The notes: generated by a model from the letters alone, not told the origin. A stretch of 64,000 bases of DNA from Ianthella basta (GCA_964019415.1 OZ025868.1:2750461-2814460), one strand, 5' to 3'; positions 1 to 12,221 are shown, counted from the first letter of the stretch. Translations and numbers: made by a program.

Positions 1-1956
1 AACTAATTCCCAACACTTGCATGGAAAGCCTATAACTATGGTATATATAGTACTAGCCTCGCAGCCTCTGAGTTGCAGCCTTCACCTTAGGAATAATGAA
101 TTGCATACCTAAGTTTACTCAACCATCATAGCCACACATGTCTGCTTCCTGTACATTCATGCATACGTTTTCTCACTCCTTGACACATGCGCACACCCAC
201 TCATGCTTGCCCCACAGTGCTTTGCATCGTTTAGTTGTATAGATACAACTGAGTATGTTTAGCCTTTAACAGTACCATGCAGTATGTTACTGTACTTGGA
301 ATTTGAAGGCTCGTGCAGTGAAAGTGAGCATTCACTTGCTACCATATTTGTGGTTGTATATATAGCAATAGTGCTCATTCAAACATATATAACCTTTGTA
401 TTATGACGTGCAAGTCTTAGACCAGACATTTAATTGCCCATTGCAGCTATATGTAAGTGAGCTGCATGGAGTGGTTGTATGCCGTGATTCTGTGTGCTGG
501 CTGTAAATATGACTGCTGATTCTTGTTCTAATTATGCACAGGGCTGTCTGTTGGAGAAGATAAGAGTAAAGTTGTAGTTAACCTTTAACCTGTCAAGTAA
601 ACTTTATGTTCTTTATTGTAAAGGCCTTGTAAAGGCCCATGTACACGTATTTCCCCCGTGCACAGACATGCATCCACGACTGGGTATAGGCACTAATCAC
701 TGGACAGTATTAAACATGCATAGCTAATACACGTACATGACATTGTACAGTGTTTGAAATTTAGCTATGCATTGAGAGCAGGCAGATGTGTGTTTGCAAG
801 TACATATCTGTGTGAGAGTGGTTAATTACCGCGAGAGCTTGGTAAACTTATATTTTAATAATTATAATTTTACCTAGCTACAGGTATAGCACCAGTCCTG
901 ATTATCTTTGTATCTATAGTGTGGCTTCCTAGATCATCCCATCTAAGTGCTAGGGGTGATGAAGTGGTACCTTCCTTGCCTTGCTAAGTGCCAGCATTCA
1001 GATGGGATGGTCTAGCAAGCCTACTAGCTATGTGTGTATATATGGCATGTAGGCACAGAGTGTTTGCTTCAGGGCTTTCCCTACAGACAAAGATGGCTTC
1101 TAACACTATTCAGAATACTCCATTCTCTATAGTCACTTCTCTTCCTTGTCCTAATAATTGATTTGCTCAAGTTGACTGTGGTATGAAAGATGATTAATAT
1201 TAATTGCCGAATTCAGTAGCGGGATAGAGCCATGTGCATGAGTCAATTGCAGCAGAGTCCAATAGAGCTAGGGACTACAGTAGCTATTATGAGGACAGTG
1301 GCAATTCCAAGCATGCATATGATTATGCATAATTTATACAAATGTACAGGACATTGTTTATTGACTTTAGTACTATAGTTAGATGGCACAGCGCATATTG
1401 CTCACCCTGTGCTTGCTTACAACTAGCTAGCTATAAGCTTAATTAGGCCTGCATGCACATATTGACAGGGGCCGGTCAAACAGATTTCAGAAAGCAGCTG
1501 TCATTGTCCATATCAACTCTTGCGTAGCTACATCTTTACACTTTTGTAAGTTTCTCAATCCCCTCTTTGCCTTCTCTGATGGACTAGCTAGTTGGTGCTA
1601 GCTATAGTGCCTTTGCATGGTACAGTGGAAATAAAATCGACGTCCGGGCCATGAGAAGTGCATGTCCTTATTTTTGAGGTGGTCTTAATTCTGAGTATAC
1701 AAGGATTTGGGACTAAACCAAAGCGGTCTTATTTCTAAGGTGGTCGTTTTATAGAGGTGGTCGTTTAGCGTGGTTCCACTGTAACTGGCTACAACTCATC
1801 CATGGATGCTCTTTTCTCGTTCCCAGACTGGGAGGTTGCCAGGGGCGGGGGCGGGACACATATACACACAGCTGCAGTTCGAAGTAGCCTCATTTTTATC
1901 GAAGGATTGTCTGGGTACGAGGCTACAGTTCGAAGGATTATTCGTACCCTGTGAAC
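1..1956. other. Gene-free 5' flank with promoter-like end
   Basis: I see no exon here. A short stretch at 205-237 matches ends of a dispersed repeat seen again near 32138-32170 and 35072-35104. A G-rich stretch at about 1842-1857 contains two overlapping GGGGCGGG-type GC boxes, and the 10-mer cagttcgaag occurs twice (about 1874 and 1924) just before the ATG at 1957. These could be promoter remnants of the downstream signal-peptide exon, but nothing more can be shown. Confidence 0.4.
922..1022. repeat. Short inverted repeat, MITE-like hairpin
   Basis: About 22 bases at 923-946 are the reverse complement, with few mismatches, of 998-1021; both arms contain CATCCCATCT or its complement. The loop is about 50 bp. 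It looks like a small non-autonomous TIR element or hairpin. No coding content. Confidence 0.45.
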
Positions 1957-2629
1957 ATGGCTACGCAAATGAGCAAGAAGCCTTACGCCATTGCCAGAGT
2001 TATCTTTTCTTTTGGTTTACCGATCATTCTGCTTGCCAATGGGCAAGTTAACGATTCTTGTTGGTGTTGTTTGGAACTCGCTACAGCAGCTAGCTATACA
2101 TTTTACGTAGCTAGTTACCAGCTTAGCCATGCTAGATAGACGGCTATTGTTACTGCTGCGGGTTTGTGCTTGTATGAACACATGTAGTCATAGCATCATA
2201 ATTATTATAGCTATTATTGACTTAGATTGGCTTAATGTGTATCAAAACTAAAGGTATTAGCTAGATGGCACGATCTACGTATCCTTCAGGTGCTGCCCAG
2301 CGAGTGTTCCTCTCCGGATCCTCCACCAACCCCACTCCCTGTTTTGGTGACACTGTTGACCTCATCTGCTACTACCCTGATGTGATGGAGAGGGTGAATG
2401 GACAACTGAGGTACAGTGCTACTACAGCCAGCTACAGAATGAATGGGGAACTTGTTTTCCCTGATGATGACGTCTTTGATCAGAGCATCATAAACCAGAT
2501 GGCCTCAAGACTCAGAGTGAGCATTGACCCAGCCACCTTCACTGGTGACCCTGTCTCCTTCACTTGCTTCTTATCTTTGACTGGTGGAGGAGATCGAGGA
2601 CAACACCAGCGTTACCACAGACCCACAAG
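1957..2629 (+). pseudogene. Broken receptor 5' end: signal peptide exon + Ig exon
   Basis: Two exons are recognisable. The signal-peptide exon (1957-2047) starts MATQMSKKPY and continues into a hydrophobic core ending in LLANGQ; it resembles the first exon of receptor 3 (MATQWSMK). The Ig-like exon (2290-2629) starts GAAQRVFLS and is a close paralogue of the Ig exons at 21833-22162 and 30640-30969. Two lesions are visible. The splice donor that reads caag|gt in receptor 3 reads caag|tt here, so the usual phase-1 GT is lost. A 4-bp insertion (tcga, about 2594-2597) near the end of the Ig exon shifts its last 11 or so codons and makes the exon 340 nt instead of a multiple of three. The next in-phase receptor exon (5796) belongs to a gene with its own signal exon at 3907. 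I therefore call it a relic. An alternative donor could rescue it, but the obvious upstream GT puts TGA in frame within the Ig domain. Confidence 0.65.
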
Positions 2630-3906
2630 GTACACTGCAACCTTTCGCCTGTAGCTACCAGCATTCATGGCTGTAGCCCAAGTAGCTGAATATACTGCTT
2701 ATAGTGTACGCACACATTGTGTAGCCACCTTTGCAGTAATATGGTGCATTTTATTTTTTGAGTGCCATGTATGTGTGATAGCGTCTACCATTACCGCGTG
2801 CATGCACAGTAGAGAGTCACCAATGCAGTGATATATATACATACTTTTTGTGCCTCTTTTGCTAACTATAGGGTTGTCATTTGGTGTGTTGTGCTGTAAT
2901 AGCATTACATAGTCATTAAATGTGAGAGTTTGGTTAGTGGTACCGGTGGTGGTGTTTGGTGCCTGTTAATTACAGCGATTTGAAGAAGTGTGCACGTGTG
3001 TGGGGGGAGGGTGCTAACTGGCATATAATTATTTTAAAAATATATAGTGCATGGCTGGTGGTTTTGTCATGGTTTGATCCTTTTGAGTTTGATGTATGTA
3101 GTTTTGAATAATAATGTTTATGGATGCATGGTTTATTGGCACATGGTTGTCAGGTGCAGATGTAGTATAATTATGTGTGTAGGCTTGAACTGCCTAGCTA
3201 TGTATACTGGTAGTCCCAGATCAATGCATATGCATGCATGAGTATAAAATGCATGGTTTGGCATCTCCTGTCAGGCTATTTTATTTCCTTTGTCCATGGG
3301 GAGCCCATACCAACAGCAGCAAGTTCTAACAGTAAACATGCATTATTGCTTAGTTAAGGTATAGGGGTGGTGGCTTTGGGTTATGGTTCCCTCCTTTCAC
3401 AGTGTTAGCATAAGTACTGTTGCTATCACTAAAATTTCAACTCTTCCACTGATATATACTGTCTTATCGACACCCAACATGCACATAGATTAACAATGTC
3501 ATCATTAAATTCTATTTCAAAGTGCTTGTGTACTGCCATGTATGGTACTTGCATGATGGTGTAGAGTGTTTTTCTGCAGTTTCAATTTAATTGTGAGTCT
3601 TTTATATTGGTACACTCACAGTGTATCACAAGGTATATATGACACCAGACATTAATATAACAATTGCAATACAAATAAATATCTAGTGTAGTATATATAG
3701 AGAGAATGGTAAAATTATATGCATGCATGTGCAGTAGCAACACGCGCATGCACAGCTGTGGTAACAGGAAGTGCCATCACTGTCTCTTCCTGTCAAGCAG
3801 CAATTTCAAAAGCGTACGTACATGCCCTTTGGCAATAATTCCGTGAAGTATATAGGGAACAAATATTTATACAAGTGTTGATGCTGAAGAGAAAAGATTT
3901 TGGATC
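2630..3906. other. Intergenic, nothing recognised
   Basis: No exon, RNA gene or repeat recognised between the Ig relic and the signal-peptide exon of receptor 1. The short open frames here have no splice context or protein-like composition. Confidence 0.4.
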
Positions 3907-6664
3907 ATGATCAGCCAACGAGTGCAGAGTTGGCATTGTGTGGTGACAGTTGCTAGTTGCATGGTCATCTTCAGCTGGCCAGGGCAGGTACTTGCAGGTA
4001 AACTGAACGATAATGCCCCCCCTAAACCATCACTATATTAGTACAATCATGTCTACCTATATAACATGTCATTGTCCCACATATTGTAGAGTGCAACTAA
4101 TAAACAGAGTAACAATGGCCCATTACTGTCTTAATATGTACTAGCACACTCGAACAACAGTAGATTATGCATACCTTCACCCTGTGTCAGTTTGCCTATG
4201 TATCAACTATATAGCTACCATGCAAGATAGACATTGGGCAGCATTAGCCATGAACCACCAGTACAGTGGTTTCACGATTTCTAGTCCAGATTGACATTTG
4301 CGCATTGCACTTGATCACGTGAGTAAAGTATTGGAAGGATAGGCTCGCATGAGATAAGCATGTGCTTTAATTTACACGTGAGCCTAGCATTCCAATACTT
4401 TACCCACGTAATGGAGTGCAATGCGCAATGTCAATCTAGATTAGATATCATGAAACCACTGTGTACATGATAAAGTGATATGACTGTGGTCAACGTGATT
4501 AGATAATGAGTTATTGAATTATACTAATTGGCATGTGTTTACCAATGTGGTCTATAAACCCAATGTACTTCCAACCACTGTGCACTTGCGGTCAGTAGGT
4601 CTTTTGTTCGAGAAAAATGGGGAATGAGAGGATGTATGGTGTCTTGTGTATGTATATCTTACGTATATGCTCGCGTGCGTATAACTATCTTTATGCCAGC
4701 AAGTGGGGAACTTCTTAAGCACTGAACATGGCAAGGTAAGATCATTCAACTTAATCGGGATGTTTTGGCTGCGTAGGCCTTCATCAGCTGAAACTGAAGT
4801 TGCGATCGATTACATATTGTTATGCCACTTTCTGTGTCTACAACAATAGGTGTGACTTGTAATTGTACTCTGCTTTAAATCCAGAGTAATGTGAGTCATT
4901 GTTATAGTCATACAATGGGCACAATTGGCTATCACAGATGGTACATCTTCCTTGAACCCAGACAATAGTGTTGCCTACTGGTACAATGCATTAAGGTGGC
5001 TTTCAGTATAATTGACAATTGACTTACTTTCTCCTCAATTATCATGTTTACACTGTTCCTGGCCAGCAATGCAGTACACTTCTTAGGGCTGTGCTGAAAA
5101 TGTGCTGGCCAACATTATACAAGCTGCAGTACGTTATACTGCACATCTATTTCTGTGTTTTAATGATGGTGTCCAGTGGAGTTCTATAGCTTGCTCCTTA
5201 TCAGCTCCTGCAGTCCACCGTGAAGGCTGCCATCTTACTCTATCTTTGGGAGAGCTCCCTGTAGATTGAGAGTATGCAGGAGAAGGTAAAATCGGTTTGC
5301 AAAGATATTCTGTGCATGCACGCTCTTCTCGAGAGCGCAGTTCTAGTGCAGCTCCATTTATATTTGCCCGACAACCTGAGCTGAAGAGAGCCAGAATGGT
5401 TGTGTTCTGTGTCAGGCCAGCACAGTTTGTCACAGGTCAATTTGCTACTTTACACTTTTTATTGCGTTGACATGGTTATGATTGCCAGACTGAGTAAAAA
5501 CAATAATTTGTATAATGGGACTCACAACAGCTAGCCGCCGATTTCCTCTACACTGGTTTCACAATGTTTTGCCCCGTTCGCATGGTGCACAGCACGTGCA
5601 CATGAGGCTAGCAGCTGAGACTGATTGGTGCTTAAGTCAGAGGTACATGATCAATGTGATGATGTTGCAAATCACATGACTTCTTACACTGCTGTGGTGA
5701 TGAACCACCATGTACACACTGTACATACACGTGTCTGTGTGCCTAGAGCAAATCTACTACAGTAAACTTCCTATCATATTTCACACTACATGCAGGTTAC
5801 CCAGCCATAAGTGTACAGGCTCCCCACTGTTTTGGAAGACCTTTCAAACTCACCTGTCACTATCAGTATGAGACCACTAGGCCACCGGTGTGGTTGATGG
5901 ATGGCAAGCAAGTGGAGCATGATGGAAGTCAATTTGACATCAGTGACATAGATGGCTCACTTACTCTCCTGGATGTCAGTCAAATTGGATCTAACTTAAT
6001 AAAGAGCGTTTTTCAGTGTTGTGTGGAACTGACAAGTGGTCCACAAGTTTGTGGAGAACGCTACATGCTTGAATCACTTGGTAAGATGCATGTTACTGAT
6101 TTAATTATATCCATCCCATTTAATCCCCTGCTGTTTTGTGCTTTTTCCCTAGAAGAGCAACCTGACCCCCCATCGGTTACTTTAGTATCAATGACTACCA
6201 TTGTCCTGACTTGGAATATTTCCAAGAGCTGCTCTGGTTCTAAGGTGAACATATTTTGGCAGTCCAACAGAGGTGGTGGGCAGGCTATGAATGTGTCAGG
6301 GAACAGATTCACCATCACTGGCCTTACCTCTGGTGTGACCTATAACATCACTTTGGTTATCATTGGAGATGGAATTCAAAATGACTCAATATCCATCACT
6401 GCTACCACTAGAAGTAAGTGCTTACCTTGCATGTACTCACACTCAGTATGTAATCTGTTTTATAGCTTCTAATCTAAAATTCATTTTATTTCATGTTCTG
6501 TATGACATTGTGTAGGGGTAGAGGAGTTAACTCCAGCAGAGATGGCTGGGATTGGAGTTGGAGCTGAATTTGGAGTTCTGCTCTTGCTTATTTTTGTTGT
6601 CCATGCAACAGTGATAGTAATTATAACCATAACTATTAAGAAAGCATCTCAAGCACAGAAATAG
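3907..6664 (+). CDS. Receptor 1: signal peptide-Ig-FN3-TM, short tail
   Basis: Assembled from four exons: 3907-3997, 5796-6080, 6153-6413 and 6516-6664; all joins are phase 1 with GT-AG borders. The product is 261 residues. Exon 1 begins MISQRVQSWH and supplies a signal peptide ending near PGQVLAG. Exon 2 is an Ig-like domain: Cys in the B-strand context LTCHY, Trp in PPVWLMDG, paired C-terminal cysteines at FQCCVE. Exon 3 is an FN3 domain: IVLTWNI, then FTITGLTSGVTYNITLV, the usual L-x-x-G-x-x-Y core. Exon 4 carries a transmembrane helix (GVLLLLIFVVHATVIVIITI) and ends after a basic eight-residue tail, KKASQAQK. It acts presumably at the cell surface. The tail has no tyrosine. The exon at 7145-7276 cannot be joined in frame to this TM exon because three stops lie between. 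The FN3 exon is a close paralogue of 13285-13539. No family name is recognised. Confidence 0.75.
4264..4461. mobile_element. TA-target MITE, copy 1 (in receptor 1 intron)
   Basis: A 198-bp nearly palindromic element. The left end cagtggtttcacgatttcta is mirrored by the right end tagatatcatgaaaccactg, with inner arms also complementary. A second copy is at 37143-37344, where TA flanks both ends, as expected of Tc1/mariner-type MITEs. Here the right flank is TGTA, so the TA duplication is imperfect. A degenerate partial copy is near 61373-61470. Confidence 0.75.
4755..4795 (-). other. CTGATGAAGGCC...AAAAC motif (hammerhead/PLE-like)
   Basis: On the minus strand CTGATGAAGGCC is followed, after a short spacer, by GCC and AAAACAT. 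Similar arrangements occur at 18398-18431 (+), 53824-53870 (-) and 62741-62785 (-). The layout recalls a hammerhead ribozyme core (CUGANGA, stem II, GAAA), as found in Penelope-like elements, but the GAAA box is imperfect here. Confidence 0.3.
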
Positions 6665-7144
6665 TGATCAGTGCAGTTTACACGATGAAATAGTAATAGT
6701 AAGTCTGCACAGCATGTGGTGCCAAGAGGAAGTATGTACTAGTATGTGTGTTAACTTTAAAGATTGTATAAGTATATGTGTGTGTGGGTGGATGCATGTG
6801 TGAATGTGTGTGTATGGTGTGCATGTGTGTAAATGTGAATGGCATTCCTTTAATGATGAAAATTGAGGAAATGAGAAAATTGTTTGTGGTGCAGCAATGT
6901 GTTTTGTGGCACTCTTTACAAAATCTACCTGAGCAAACATCCCAGCTGAGACCTGGACAGGACTCAGTATCTGGCAGCAAGGTAATGATTGAAGTAAAGG
7001 CCTCCATAAATGGACATAACGCTTTACCTTTGTTACTCTATTGCGTACTATGCTGAGATCTATATAGTGGATACTCCATGGACTTACAAGCTTCAGTGTT
7101 ATCAAGTCTCATGTTTTTCATTGACTCCTGTGTATTGTATGTAG

Positions 7145-7276
7145 CAACGAAACGTGCAAGATCTCAATTACATTACAGTTGCTCATGCGCAACCAAGACC
7201 TATTCATGTTCCCAATGAAAACTTGGATGTGCAGTACACAGGTGTAACATTTGAAACTGAAGGATCTACAGTGTAG
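7145..7276 (+). CDS. Orphan receptor tail exon with two ITIM-like motifs
   Basis: The segment follows a good acceptor (ttgtatgtag) and reads open in phase 0 from QRNVQDLNYITV to a TAG at 7274-7276, 43 residues. It contains LNYITV and VQYTGV, both fitting the ITIM consensus [ILVS]-x-Y-x-x-[ILV]; the second differs by one residue from the PECAM-1 ITIM VQYTEV. A candidate phase-0 exon precedes it, ending ...VSGSK at 6981 with donor gtaatg. No in-frame path from the receptor 1 TM exon exists, because stops at 6662, 6665 and 6686 lie before the next donor. It may be a tail made obsolete by a premature stop, or be used with a TM exon I did not find. Confidence 0.45.
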   Translation, partial: QRNVQDLNYITVAHAQPRPIHVPNENLDVQYTGVTFETEGSTV

Positions 7277-8884
7277 CAGTAAGTTGTCACTGACTTCTTA
7301 AACTGGTGTGGTGCATCACACCAAGTGTCAACCAAACAATCTATTTTAGATGGAAATGTTAGTGCCATTATAAACTGACACACAGGTGGATCGGAGCAGT
7401 GAATGTGGTTCGCATGATATGATTATGGTGGAAAATGTAGGTCAATCTGGTATTGATGTTACTTTAACTATAAAGTATTGAAGATTAAAGAGATTGAGAC
7501 TAGGATGTTGAAGGCCCTTGCCATAAGTGATTGAGGCTCAGCTTCTGCAAGAATCGTGAAGACAAGCATGATTCAGATCCATCTTGCAAACATAAAGCAT
7601 ATTGGTGTGGAAACATGGAAAGCACTCTTCCTTTATCAGTGGCAACAATTTGAGTAGGCAATTTTGCACAATAGGTATGCCGTCAACCAGTGCCAAGTCC
7701 ATGGAGAATTCTCACACAACTTCGCAAGGTCTTCAAACTACAAAATTCCTACGGATTCATTCTCACTCCTTCCCCAGCTACTGATTATCCTCTAAACAGT
7801 AGTAGTATAAGCATCAGTTGGTTTTTAACCAGTGAGAAATGTATATTTACATCATGTGCATGCTATTGCACTACATAGAGTATTAAGCGGCTAACATCTT
7901 GGTCAAATGGTATTTGTACGTAGTACTATGATGTGCCTTATTGTATTGCTGGGACTGTCGCCATACCTCCTATACATTCCAGTGGCAGTAATTACCCCAC
8001 TTGCAAATGCGTAAGGGCCGAGGCTTAAGTGATTGCTTCAGTCTGTCTGTCTGTCAGCTTTTTGAGTGACTCCATGCTTGATCTGCACCGACACGCCAGA
8101 TAAATCACTGAACATCAACATTTGGTGGTGTAGGTGTATCGGGCTGCAACCAACACAGTGCATGTGGAGTGCAATCCCATGTTTAGCAGCGCTTCATATG
8201 ACCTGCCAATTTGTTCACCCCATTGTAGACATGGCTGATATAGCAATCACATGCACTTGCAAAAATGCACTTTCTAGCATCACTTCCACCGCTGCATGGG
8301 GTATAATTAACTATAGGTGCCATCTTATTTGTGTAATCCTGAGTGAACCACACATACACGCATATTACATTCACTGCTTGGAGCATATGCAGCTCACTTG
8401 AATCAAATGGGCTGACTCTCTGTAACAGCAGTGTGTATCTTGCTTAGGTCAGTCGTTTTAGTACCAAGGTTTGTTCTGCTTCCCAAATTGTCTGAACGGA
8501 TTTGGGACAGCCTGTTACAGGCTATCATTTATGTAATGTGTCCAACTGCTTACATTTGTGCTGTGGATTGGTTCAGAATTTGCAGGATTTCACCGTGTAT
8601 GTTCATTGTCATCATCTGTTGCTGCTTCTTGTGTTTCCTTTCAGGAATGCTAGCTCTTCAGTTCCGTAGACCTAGACGCACACCACAGTTGTTGAATGTC
8701 TCTTATATAACACATCAATAACAGATATTTGTGTTTAGCTACATTTATTATGTTAGTTTGTTGATTTAGCTACATGTGTGCACACTCGCTTACTTGGTAT
8801 TTTTGTACACATTCAGTGGTGCAGATTCACTATAATGATTAAAAGGGTGATTTAGAAGGCATGATTTGCTCATGGAGAAGGCAT
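7277..8884. other. Intergenic; no supported gene
   Basis: Nothing firmly supported. The reading frame 8431-8721 ends in a hydrophobic run and a basic segment (QFRRPRRTPQ), which superficially resembles a TM plus tail, but the acceptor phase does not fit and no partner exon was seen. A short CTGT tetranucleotide run lies near 8040. Confidence 0.35.
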
Positions 8885-9944
8885 AACTTTGGTGCTACAT
8901 ACAAAGCCACAAATTACACCATTGCCATATCAGTAACTGAAACAGGCTCGGCTATTAATCATAAATGCTACAAGTGTTCTGGCCCATTGCACATGGCAAC
9001 ACCTCACACTCCAAGCAACAGGTGTGCAGACTAATTATAAGCTAGAGGAGAAATACCAAACCTACAAGATGAGGTGGAGCTAGTGGTTAATGTGTCAGCT
9101 GCCAACAGGAATAAAGGAATGATGAATGCACAGTTTCATGTCATGGTAACATGTGAAAAGTCACAAGGAAGATCTACAGCAACCTCCAATATTATAGGCA
9201 AGCAGAATGAACCCATTATATGAACACATCACACATGCACTCTTACAGTATATACATACATACATAATAGTATTATGTACCATGTACCATATAAACATAT
9301 TATAATTACGTATGTTTGCATGTATGTGTGAGAGTGTGTATGGATACATTCTAGTGCACTTCTATGTGCTGATTCTACTGGTACTGGAGATCAAGGTGGG
9401 CTAGCTAAATTATAACAGTAGCCAGGCCACCTCGAATACATAGGTTTTGTACTGCATCATTTGTCAATGTATAATCATCAATTCATCTACATGCATTTGT
9501 GCTATTACTTTCCTACACCTTCACCACTGACTGCAGGTACAACAAGAGTTGCCACACACAACGCACAAGGTAAATTGAGCCAAATCACAATGCAGTACAA
9601 TACATCCCGGTATGTACATAATGGTATGTGCACATACTCACACAATAATTGGGTCCCATTACTGAAGCTGAATTGGCTAAACTTATAATTATGCCAACTG
9701 TCTCTCAGTTTCATGCTTCAATAGCTGTTCAACTTGCTCTCCCGCCCACAGAAAACGTCCTCATTTTGACTGTCCTAGTGCCTTTATTGGTGATAACGAT
9801 TGTCTCTGGTTCAATAGTGGCCATGTGTGTAATAGCTGTGAAGATAATGAAGGATAGGAATACAGAAAAATGCAAGGAAAATGAGTACACACACACACAT
9901 GCATGCACGTGCACACATGCACACACACACTTCTTCAGCTCTCC

Positions 9945-10260
9945 TTGTCCTGGATGGACGTAGGGCGGGATCTAGGCCCCGTTTCGAAAGCCAGTTAAAT
10001 GTCGGGGTGAGTTGGCTGGACTCACGCCCCTAACCCTGGGTAGGGTAGCTGCTGGGCGCCGTGGCCCTTCAAGGCCGTGGCTGGTCGCTCATTCATTGGG
10101 GTGCCGTGACCATGAGAGGTTGTTACTGGTCGCCTGTCCAAGTGACAACTGACCCACACAGGAGCCCAGGGGGTGCGGCGGAAAGTTAGTACTTGTGGTG
10201 AGAGGCCACTTTTCGGGTTCGAGAGGCTTCGTTGGTCCTGAGTTTGTTGGTCCTGAGCTT

Positions 10261-10261
<1 letters not shown>
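9945..10261. other. GC-rich insert of unknown type
   Basis: About 310 bp, clearly richer in GC than its surroundings, sits in the pseudogene intron between two CA tracts. It contains gggttcgaga, reminiscent of a Pol III B box, and a near-tandem ttggtcctgag pair at its right end directly before the CA array. It might be a SINE or retroelement fragment; I cannot classify it. Confidence 0.3.

Positions 10262-10325
<64 letters not shown>
10262..10325. repeat. (AC)n microsatellite
   Basis: An uninterrupted AC tract of about 32 units whose last cacag serves as the splice acceptor of the tail exon at 10326. Long His/Thr or Cys/Val frames across it are artefacts. Confidence 0.9.
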
Positions 10326-10327
<2 letters not shown>

Positions 10328-10489
10328 ATTAAGCCACACATATACGACACAGTCACCCCCTCACGCTCCACAAGGCCTGAAGCAGAAGACCCAGCAACTG
10401 CAGTGACAGCAAACCAGGCAAACCCAAGTTACATCCCCTTGGAGCAATTGCTGACGTCACACACAATGCATCAGCTGGGCCAAGTGTGA

Positions 10490-12221
10490 AGCGTGCAGAG
10501 TCACAGATGTACAAACCCATTGTAATTAAGTCACAATTATTTCAACCAGTTCCTATTGACTTTAGTAGTAATTACACACTTCCTTTACCTTGTAATCCAC
10601 CATTAGTCATGTGATATGTACCCTAGAGTGCTGTTGCTTTAGGAAATAACATGACTTGATGATAATGAGCGTCAGGTGCTGAAATAGTAGGAAAGAAAGT
10701 GTGCACATTTATGCACACAGAACATTCTGCCATAGCATTCTTACATCCATTCAGGTAATTTTGGAGTAATGCAAATATCTACCCAATTGCAATCTTCACA
10801 TCTCCATTCCTGTACACCTACCAGAGCACGTCCTCCTTCTATGCCCACTCCATACTTCACCGCCTCTCCTCCCTCTACACCAACCTGAAGGAATTTGGAC
10901 ATGATCTGTTGTCATGACTTCTTATGAATACCACATTCTCAAACATCTTGAAGAATGGCCTCTCATCACCAGGTGGAAGTTTACAGAAAGGATGAGGCAG
11001 AGCTCAAAGAGTCTCACGGTTCCATCTGAGACCAGAGTAGGCATGGGTGTAAGGAATGCTACTTAACGGCCATTAATACCATGATGAGTGCACACACACT
11101 CATGTATGTACATGCACAGCACACACAGGCATATACCACACATTGCTATTGGCAGGCATTGGACTGTCATCACTGCACACCTATACTGTACACTGGTAGC
11201 GTTACAAAGGCACATCTAAATGTACAGCTGCCCTTCATTAGAGAAAGGAAACAGCTGTGCACTGACTCAATGTACCTACATACTAGCAGATACACAAATC
11301 TCACATAATCCTACTCATAGAACTGGCACACAATCGTCAACAGCTTTTGTACAGCACAGTAGCTTGCTGTGTATTATGATTAATGTGATCATCTGTGTCC
11401 ACATTCACATGATGGACTGACAGAGCCAGAGCTAGCTGTGCATGCATGGAGGGTGAGGAAGAGTCTTGACTATAGATTATGATTGGATACCTCCTGATTG
11501 AATAGTGTATATATCTTTACTAGCAGAGTGACCCTCCTTCGGCGAGCTACGCGCACGACGCCAGTCCCCCCCCATGCCCTAAGCAACCATATTACTGCTA
11601 CAGTTAAAACTGATGATTATAGGCTTAAATTCGAACGTGGAACAGCAGCGAATATTGGATAGAATTGCATGCGCTGCATTTTGAGACTATTAACCTGCTC
11701 TGAAGAATGCGGACTACTAATTAAGGGACAGTCCCCTGTTGTGTGTATACAACTTTAAAATGGCCGTTACATTTGGTTAGCGGATTTACTTCTACTTCTC
11801 CTTCAGTTGTTCAGTTGTGTACCTCACCTCTCTCCCACCCCATGTAGGTGCAAGTGGTCACACAATCTCCCTGTTGGCTGTCACTGTTGTGTTAGTACTG
11901 GAGAGCTCTACTGGAGGAGAAGGTAACTAGGTACTCTACTGGAGGTAAATGAGCTTGTACATTGTATGTATGCTCTGTGTGCTCTGCATGCTTCTAACTC
12001 CACTGACAACATTATACTACTTTACAGCTCCACTACTACACAGTAAGCTGTGTTTGTTATGTATGCAGAATAGGTAGCGCCACTGACTCAGATAAGGGAA
12101 ATTGTAGTAGTAGCTATACGTATATGCTACGTATAGTGCAAGGACTGTATATAGCTGTATAGCTATATACATGGCAGCTCTTTTGTGCATGGATTATATG
12201 CGCATTCATTCCATCTCACAG
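10490..12221. other. 3' flank of pseudogene and spacer to receptor 2
   Basis: No intact gene. 10788-11335 is homologous to 61730-62220 (shared blocks gaatggcctctcatcaccag and cagagctcaaagagtctcac), so it is a duplicated flank. At 11850-11925 a stretch with acceptor and phase-1 donor (gaag|gtaact) encodes a hydrophobic run SLLAVTVVLVL and could be a signal-peptide exon of receptor 2 that has lost its ATG. In-frame there is no start codon. Confidence 0.4.

Larger units (their letters stand above)
8885..10489 (+). pseudogene. Receptor-6-like pseudogene (Ig/FN3-like, stalk, TM, tail)
   Basis: Four remnants are in the right order. 8885-9197 matches the receptor 6 exon 54616-54931 (NYTIAISVTETGSAI; later DEVELVVNVSA, ending TSNI), but two TAA codons separated by one codon interrupt it near 9030 and its donor reads GCAAGC instead of GTAAGT. 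9537-9569 is an 11-codon stalk exon with intact borders. 9752-9884 is a transmembrane exon (LILTVLVPLLVITIVSGSIV) ending in a basic stretch KIMKDRNTEK. 10326-10489 is the tail exon, with IYDTV and NPSYIPLEQLL and stop TGA; it parallels 56204-56364. The TM exon's only GT donor leaves phase 2 while the tail needs phase 1, a third defect. The tail acceptor is formed by the end of a CA microsatellite. Its 3' flank (10788-11335) is duplicated downstream of receptor 6 at 61730-62220, which supports common descent. Confidence 0.7.

Noticed and set aside
8431..8721. Frame with hydrophobic run and basic tail
   Set aside because: The only nearby acceptor gives the wrong phase for a TM exon of this family and no partner exons were found.
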